Shown here: positions 13,282 through 16,428 of the stretch, piece after piece
Position numbering within the stretch: position 1 is the stretch's first letter
How the letters are laid out: each line of letters starts with the position of its first letter
Assembly: GCA_964428185.1 (NCBI GenBank)
Contig: CAYRXH010000054.1
Span: 1 to 16,428 of the forward strand
Source of the DNA: CAYMAZ01 sp964428185
GTDB lineage: Bacteria; Bacteroidota; Bacteroidia; Bacteroidales; DTU049
DNA length: 16,428 nt
Direction: 5' to 3'
Translations under genes and position numbers: made by a program
The notes under the pieces: generated by a model
The model's database searches: none
What the model saw: the letters and a program-made list of their open reading frames with translations, nothing else
What the model was told of the DNA's origin: nothing

Positions 13282-15111
13282 ATGAGTACCCACCAACAAG
13301 CGTTTCGTATTTTTAATAACGCATATGAAAAGATTTTATATTCGATATCGAATTTGATTTTTGTATTTGACGAACATGGGAATTTTTTAGAGTTTTATTG
13401 TGATGATCTATCAACTTTGTATATTTCACCACCAGAATTTTTGGGAAAAAATATTGAAGAATCTGGTTTACCCTCAGATATTGTTAAAAACACCAAGCAG
13501 CAGATAAAAAAAGTAATAAAAACCGGAAAAGAAGGTTCTTTTCAATATTCTCTTGAGTTTCAAAAAGAAACCAAACATTTCGATGCTCACTTTTTTCTTT
13601 TGGATACCAAACAAGTATTTGCAATAATTAGGGATATATCGAGCATTAAAAGAAGTGAACTTTTTCATAAAGAATTAAAAAGATATTATCAGGATATACT
13701 CAATCGGATGGACCATGGAATCGCAGAAACAGATGAAAAGTGGATAATTCAGTATGCGAATAGGGCATTTAAAAAAATGATGGGAATTGAGGAAGTTGAT
13801 TTTGAAAAAGAGAATTTTTTTAAAATTATTCAACGAAAAGAAGAACAAAAAAAAGCAGAACAACATTTTGAAAAGCAAAAGAAAAGAAAGAAATTTTATA
13901 CAATAGAGAGCCGCTTTTCCATAAAGAATCAAGAAAGAATATTAAAAATAAATATTGCCAAATCCAATTGTAATATATCAAAAAAAATTTTGCATAATAT
14001 TTACATTGATGATGTTACTGAAGAAAGGAATAAAAGAGAAATTTTAGAAAAAAAAGAACAAACCTATAGAAGTCTGGTGGAGACTTCACCCACTGGAATT
14101 TTAATCCGGGATAAGAAAAAAATACTCTTTGCAAACGCTACAGCAATAAAAATTCTTGGGTTTAAGAATCTTGCAGAAGCCACAAATTTTTCCTTGGAGA
14201 ATTTATATTTACCCGAATATTATGAACTTATAAAAGAACGATTAGAAAGTGCATCTGCAGGGAAAGAGGTTCCTTATATGGAAGTAAAAATCAAACGCCC
14301 TTCAGACAATCAGATTGTGGAAATTGAGACCATTCCTGTAAAAATATATTATGAAGGCAAAGAAGCATATCAGATAGTAATTAAGGATGTTTCAATTGAA
14401 AAGAAGTTTCTTGAAACAAAATTGCGGGCTGATATTGCAGAAGAAAGTTATATGAAATTGCGAGAAGAGATAGTTGTGCGCCAGGAGGTGGAGCATAAAC
14501 TATCAAGATCACTTGAAGAAAAAAACCTGTTGTTGAAAGAAGTACACCACAGGGTCAAAAATAATCTGCAGATTATTTCCAGCATTCTGAATCTGGAAAT
14601 CAGATCACAGTCAAATCAGGATGTTGGGCAGGCACTAAAACGTATTCAAAACAGGATAAGCAGTATTTACCTGATTCATGAAATAGTATATCAAACCGAT
14701 ATGTTTAGCCGGGTAGATCTGGGGCAATATATAAAGACAATTTCAGAGACAATGATTCGTTCTTCAGCCTTTCCGGATATGAAATTTTTCTTTAAACTTG
14801 ATAATGTTTATGTTACTTTGGATATAGGTGTACCAATAGGGATGATATTAAACGAATTATTTTATAGTTTTTTCGAAAATATTTTAGAGTTTGATCTAAA
14901 AAAACAATTATTAATTGATCTTAAATACAAAAATAATTTGATAGAATTAAAAATTACATATCCCAAAAGACTAATTTTAGAAAAAAACAAAAAATCTCCT
15001 GAAGCTACTCTATCCGCTCAACTTATTGATGCACTGGCAGATCAGATAAATGGAACATATATAATAAAGAATGAAATTCAAAAAAATGAAGTATTTATAC
15101 TGAGCTTTTAG
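13282..15111 (+). CDS. PAS-PAS-PAS-HisKA_2 sensor with degenerate ATPase domain (candidate pseudokinase)
   Basis: A 609-residue soluble sensor with no signal peptide or membrane segment, so cytoplasmic. Three PAS-like domains are inferred at ~11-125, ~134-248 and ~260-375; the third is clearest ('TYRSLVETSPTGILIRD' and 'ILFANATAIKILGF'). A Lys/Glu-rich stretch (185-204) interrupts the second. A helical linker (376-415) leads to an intact HisKA_2 block 'LLLKEVHHRVKNNLQIISSI' (416-435), with His423 the expected phosphoacceptor. The C-terminal HATPase region keeps overall length and landmarks ('VPIGMILNEL', 'LADQINGTYII') but lacks key residues: the N-box Asn is Ser529 (NELFYSFFEN for NELvsNalKH), the DxGxG G1 box is absent (~557-575, 'ITYPKRLILEKNK'), and the G2 'SLGL' is TLSA. 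ATP binding is therefore doubtful. It is followed 63 bases later by the LytTR regulator, its likely partner. Confidence 0.85.
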   Translation: MSTHQQAFRIFNNAYEKILYSISNLIFVFDEHGNFLEFYCDDLSTLYISPPEFLGKNIEESGLPSDIVKNTKQQIKKVIKTGKEGSFQYSLEFQKETKHFDAHFFLLDTKQVFAIIRDISSIKRSELFHKELKRYYQDILNRMDHGIAETDEKWIIQYANRAFKKMMGIEEVDFEKENFFKIIQRKEEQKKAEQHFEKQKKRKKFYTIESRFSIKNQERILKINIAKSNCNISKKILHNIYIDDVTEERNKREILEKKEQTYRSLVETSPTGILIRDKKKILFANATAIKILGFKNLAEATNFSLENLYLPEYYELIKERLESASAGKEVPYMEVKIKRPSDNQIVEIETIPVKIYYEGKEAYQIVIKDVSIEKKFLETKLRADIAEESYMKLREEIVVRQEVEHKLSRSLEEKNLLLKEVHHRVKNNLQIISSILNLEIRSQSNQDVGQALKRIQNRISSIYLIHEIVYQTDMFSRVDLGQYIKTISETMIRSSAFPDMKFFFKLDNVYVTLDIGVPIGMILNELFYSFFENILEFDLKKQLLIDLKYKNNLIELKITYPKRLILEKNKKSPEATLSAQLIDALADQINGTYIIKNEIQKNEVFILSF

Positions 15112-15121
15112 AAATTCTTTA

Positions 15122-15129
15122 TATCTTTG
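15122..15129 (+). promoter_or_regulatory. -7 box of the LytTR regulator gene
   Basis: TATCTTTG exactly matches TAnnTTTG in the 63-base sensor-regulator gap, leaving a leader of about 40 bases before the ATG at 15175. The surrounding TATCTTTGCAG is identical to the lepA element at 6712. The regulator can thus probably be transcribed separately from the sensor. Confidence 0.5.
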
Positions 15130-15174
15130 CAGATAAATTGATTTTATCCAAAAAATAATTTAATCTATAAGAAA

Positions 15175-15927
15175 ATGGGAAAAATAAAAGTTGTCGTTGT
15201 TGAAGATGAAAGCATCGTTGCAAAAGACATTCAAAACAGTTTAAAAAACATGGGTTATGGTGTACCCGCAGTAGTATCATCAGGAGAAAAAGCCATTGAA
15301 GCAGTTCACAAATTTCGTCCAAATCTGGTGTTGATGGATATTATGCTCAAGGGAGAAATGAGCGGAATAGAGGCTGCTAAGATTATTAAGGATAGGTTTG
15401 ATATACCTGTGATTTTCCTGACAGCTTATGCTGATGAAGATACTTTGGAAAAAGCCAAGCCTTCTGTACCTTATGGATACGTTATTAAACCGTTTAAAGA
15501 AAAAGAACTTGAGACAACCATTGAAATGGCAATTAACAAGCACCTGGAAGACGCAGAAATCAGAAAAGAAAGAGATTTATATCAGGCTATTGTTTTAAGA
15601 AAGGATGAGCCGGACAGCATTTTTGTAAGAGCTGATTACAGGCTGAACAAAATCAAATTTTCTGATATTTATTTTGTTGAAGCTCTGAAGGACTATGTTG
15701 TCATCAATACTTCAGACAACATCTATACAACCCATACAACCATGAAAGAAATGATGAGAATTTTGCCTGAAAAAGATTTTGTAAGGGTTCATCGCTCTTT
15801 CATTGTAAGGCTTGATAAAATTTTCTCAATTAAATATCCGGATCTGGTGATTGAAGGAAAAATGAAAGTAATTCCTATCGGAGGCTTATACAGAAAAGAA
15901 TTGTTCAGCAGATTGAACCTAGTATAA
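15175..15927 (+). CDS. LytTR-family response regulator
   Basis: A 250-residue cytoplasmic response regulator. The receiver domain (3-122) has all canonical residues: acidic Glu10 and Asp11, phosphoacceptor Asp55 in 'LVLMDIML', Thr83 in 'FLTAYAD' and Lys105 in 'VIKPFKE'. A short linker leads to a LytTR DNA-binding domain (~143-250), with the family's 'IYFVEALKDYVVINT', 'KDFVRVHRSFIVRLDKI' and a final 'IPIGGLYRKELFSRLNL'. LytTR proteins bind direct repeats upstream of target promoters; no target site was identified here. Position directly after the HisKA_2 sensor argues for a pair. Because that sensor lacks ATP-binding residues, the phosphoryl source for this intact receiver is uncertain. A strong terminator begins 21 bases after the stop. 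Confidence 0.92.
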   Translation: MGKIKVVVVEDESIVAKDIQNSLKNMGYGVPAVVSSGEKAIEAVHKFRPNLVLMDIMLKGEMSGIEAAKIIKDRFDIPVIFLTAYADEDTLEKAKPSVPYGYVIKPFKEKELETTIEMAINKHLEDAEIRKERDLYQAIVLRKDEPDSIFVRADYRLNKIKFSDIYFVEALKDYVVINTSDNIYTTHTTMKEMMRILPEKDFVRVHRSFIVRLDKIFSIKYPDLVIEGKMKVIPIGGLYRKELFSRLNLV

Positions 15928-15947
15928 TGCAATTTTAAACCGAGTTG

Positions 15948-15984
15948 AAAAGGCTGTTTGTATAAACAGCCCTTTTTATTTTTT
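15948..15984 (+). terminator. Intrinsic terminator after the LytTR regulator
   Basis: A perfect 8-bp stem, GGCTGTTT (15952-15959) and AAACAGCC (15964-15971), with a GTAT loop, preceded by AAAA and followed by C and a T-rich tract (CTTTTTATTTTTT). It ends the sensor-regulator transcription unit. Confidence 0.9.
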
Positions 15985-16005
15985 ATAAGGCCATATCCTT
16001 GTTTT

Positions 16006-16220
16006 AACCCAAATCCGTCATTAGACTCATTATTTCTAATGACCGTCATTAGAAAATAATATTTGTAACATTTTGATTGTCAATGGTTTTGATGCTATAT
16101 ATCTATTAAAAAATTTTGTTTTTTTGCTGTAAGATTTTCTTACTAGTTATGAAAGCATTACATTTAGATTCTACCGACAAAGAAATAACTATCAAATAAT
16201 TCCAATGACGGATTTGGGTT
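16006..16220. mobile_element. MITE-like element or IS remnant with 17-bp terminal inverted repeats
   Basis: The left end AACCCAAATCCGTCATT (16006-16022) is repeated exactly in inverted orientation at 16204-16220, enclosing ~181 bases. After one mismatch, two more bases match inward. If the ends are set at ACCC, both flanks carry TTA (16004-16006 and 16220-16222), a possible 3-bp target duplication, but this is too short to be decisive. No transposase is encoded. The interior has a 23-bp palindrome, a GTAAGA-TTT-TCTTAC hairpin (16129-16143) and a 16-codon frame, 16149-16199 (MKALHLDSTDKEITIK), ending just before the right repeat. This could be a trace of a parent transposase or chance. The element lies between the regulator's terminator and the GH3 promoter. 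The family is undetermined. Confidence 0.5.
16033..16055. repeat. 23-bp palindrome within the MITE-like element
   Basis: TTTCTAATGAC, a central C, then GTCATTAGAAA: 11-bp perfect arms. The right arm repeats, in direct orientation, CCGTCATTAGA from the left terminal repeat (16015-16025 and 16043-16053). The subterminal region therefore holds nested copies of the end sequence, as seen in transposase-binding ends. Confidence 0.6.
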
Positions 16221-16252
16221 TAATTCATGAAGAGTATGTGGCAAAAATTTCC

Positions 16253-16260
16253 TAATTTTG
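16253..16260 (+). promoter_or_regulatory. -7 box for the GH3-family gene
   Basis: TAATTTTG exactly matches TAnnTTTG, 14 bases before the ATG, just outside the MITE-like element. An A9 run (16261-16269) separates the box from the start codon. No clear -33 TTG was seen. Confidence 0.45.
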
Positions 16261-16274
16261 AAAAAAAAATTATT

Positions 16275-16428
16275 ATGCCGATTGTTGGGTCAATTCTGAA
16301 AAAGGCTCTTGAGTTAAAAAGTAAATTTCCCGGAGAACGAAAAAAAATCGATCCCCAAAGAGAACAGTTAAAGCAATTAAAAAAACTGCTTCGAAAAGGA
16401 CAAATTACTGCTTTTGGAGAATATTTCA
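16275..16428 (+). CDS. GH3-family acyl-adenylate-forming protein, N-terminal fragment cut by the window edge
   Basis: Only the first 51 codons are present; the frame stays open to the window end. The visible N-terminus runs 'MPIVGSILKKALELKSKFPG' and then 'QLKQLKKLLRKGQITAFGEY'. It matches the start I know from bacterial GH3 auxin-responsive-promoter-family proteins of Bacteroidota: an 'M.I.G.i..k' opening, a charged helix, then '..L..LL.kak.T.FG..y'. GH3 proteins belong to the ANL adenylating superfamily; plant members conjugate amino acids to jasmonate or auxin. The substrates of bacterial members are mostly unknown. The adenylation motifs lie beyond the window, so activity cannot be judged. 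A TAnnTTTG box 14 bases upstream supports this start. Confidence 0.7.
   Translation, partial: MPIVGSILKKALELKSKFPGERKKIDPQREQLKQLKKLLRKGQITAFGEYF

Noticed and set aside
16149..16199. Independent small gene encoding a 16-residue peptide
   Set aside because: It is very short, lies wholly within the inverted-repeat element, and has no clear promoter of its own; it is more likely chance or a transposase relic.

Overview
The window comes from an AT-rich member of the Bacteroidota, probably a free-living or environmental lineage. Lineage markers are a TPR / PD40 propeller / carboxypeptidase-regulatory / OmpA protein with the PorE domain order, a DUF4296-type lipoprotein, a large YwqK-like MORN_2 repeat protein, a PAS-HisKA_2 sensor next to a REC-LytTR regulator, a bacterial GH3-family gene, and repeated matches to the Bacteroidota -7 promoter box TAnnTTTG just upstream of genes. 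No rRNA, tRNA, CRISPR array, intact transposase or phage gene was seen.

Layout. Positions 101-523 (+) encode a small lipoprotein that converges on a leftward block. Positions 525-6618 (-) hold, in transcription order, nhaC (Na+/H+ antiporter), a TauE/SafE permease, queE (queuosine/7-deazaguanine), the PorE-like OmpA protein, cysH (APS reductase) and the DUF4296-like lipoprotein. Spacings of 8 to 57 bases suggest co-transcription with internal promoters. nhaC diverges from lepA (6729-8516, +). lepA converges on a leftward pair, rpiB then a lutB-like iron-sulfur protein (8513-10315, -). A 443-base, roughly 20% G+C intergenic region (10316-10758) separates rpiB from the rightward genes nadA, MORN protein, histidine-kinase-like sensor and LytTR regulator (10759-15927). 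A clear intrinsic terminator follows. Then comes a ~215-base element with 17-bp perfect terminal inverted repeats, and the first 51 codons of a GH3-family gene cut by the window edge.

How the genes fit together. Most are housekeeping or metabolic: NAD synthesis (nadA), pentose phosphate isomerisation (rpiB), sulfate assimilation (cysH, with a possible sulfur-anion permease nearby), tRNA modification (queE), translation (lepA) and ion homeostasis (nhaC). nadA and the MORN gene overlap by 4 bases and are probably translationally coupled. The sensor and regulator at 13282-15927 form a likely signalling pair.

Most noteworthy points. (1) The sensor keeps the HisKA_2 phosphoacceptor block, but its ATP-binding domain has lost the N-box Asn, the DxGxG G1 motif and the G2 glycine, so it looks like a histidine pseudokinase opposite a regulator whose receiver is intact. 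(2) The MITE-like element at 16006-16220. (3) Promoter boxes 4 to 9 bases from the tauE and lepA start codons, implying near-leaderless transcripts. I found no clearly new multi-gene defence or biosynthetic system.
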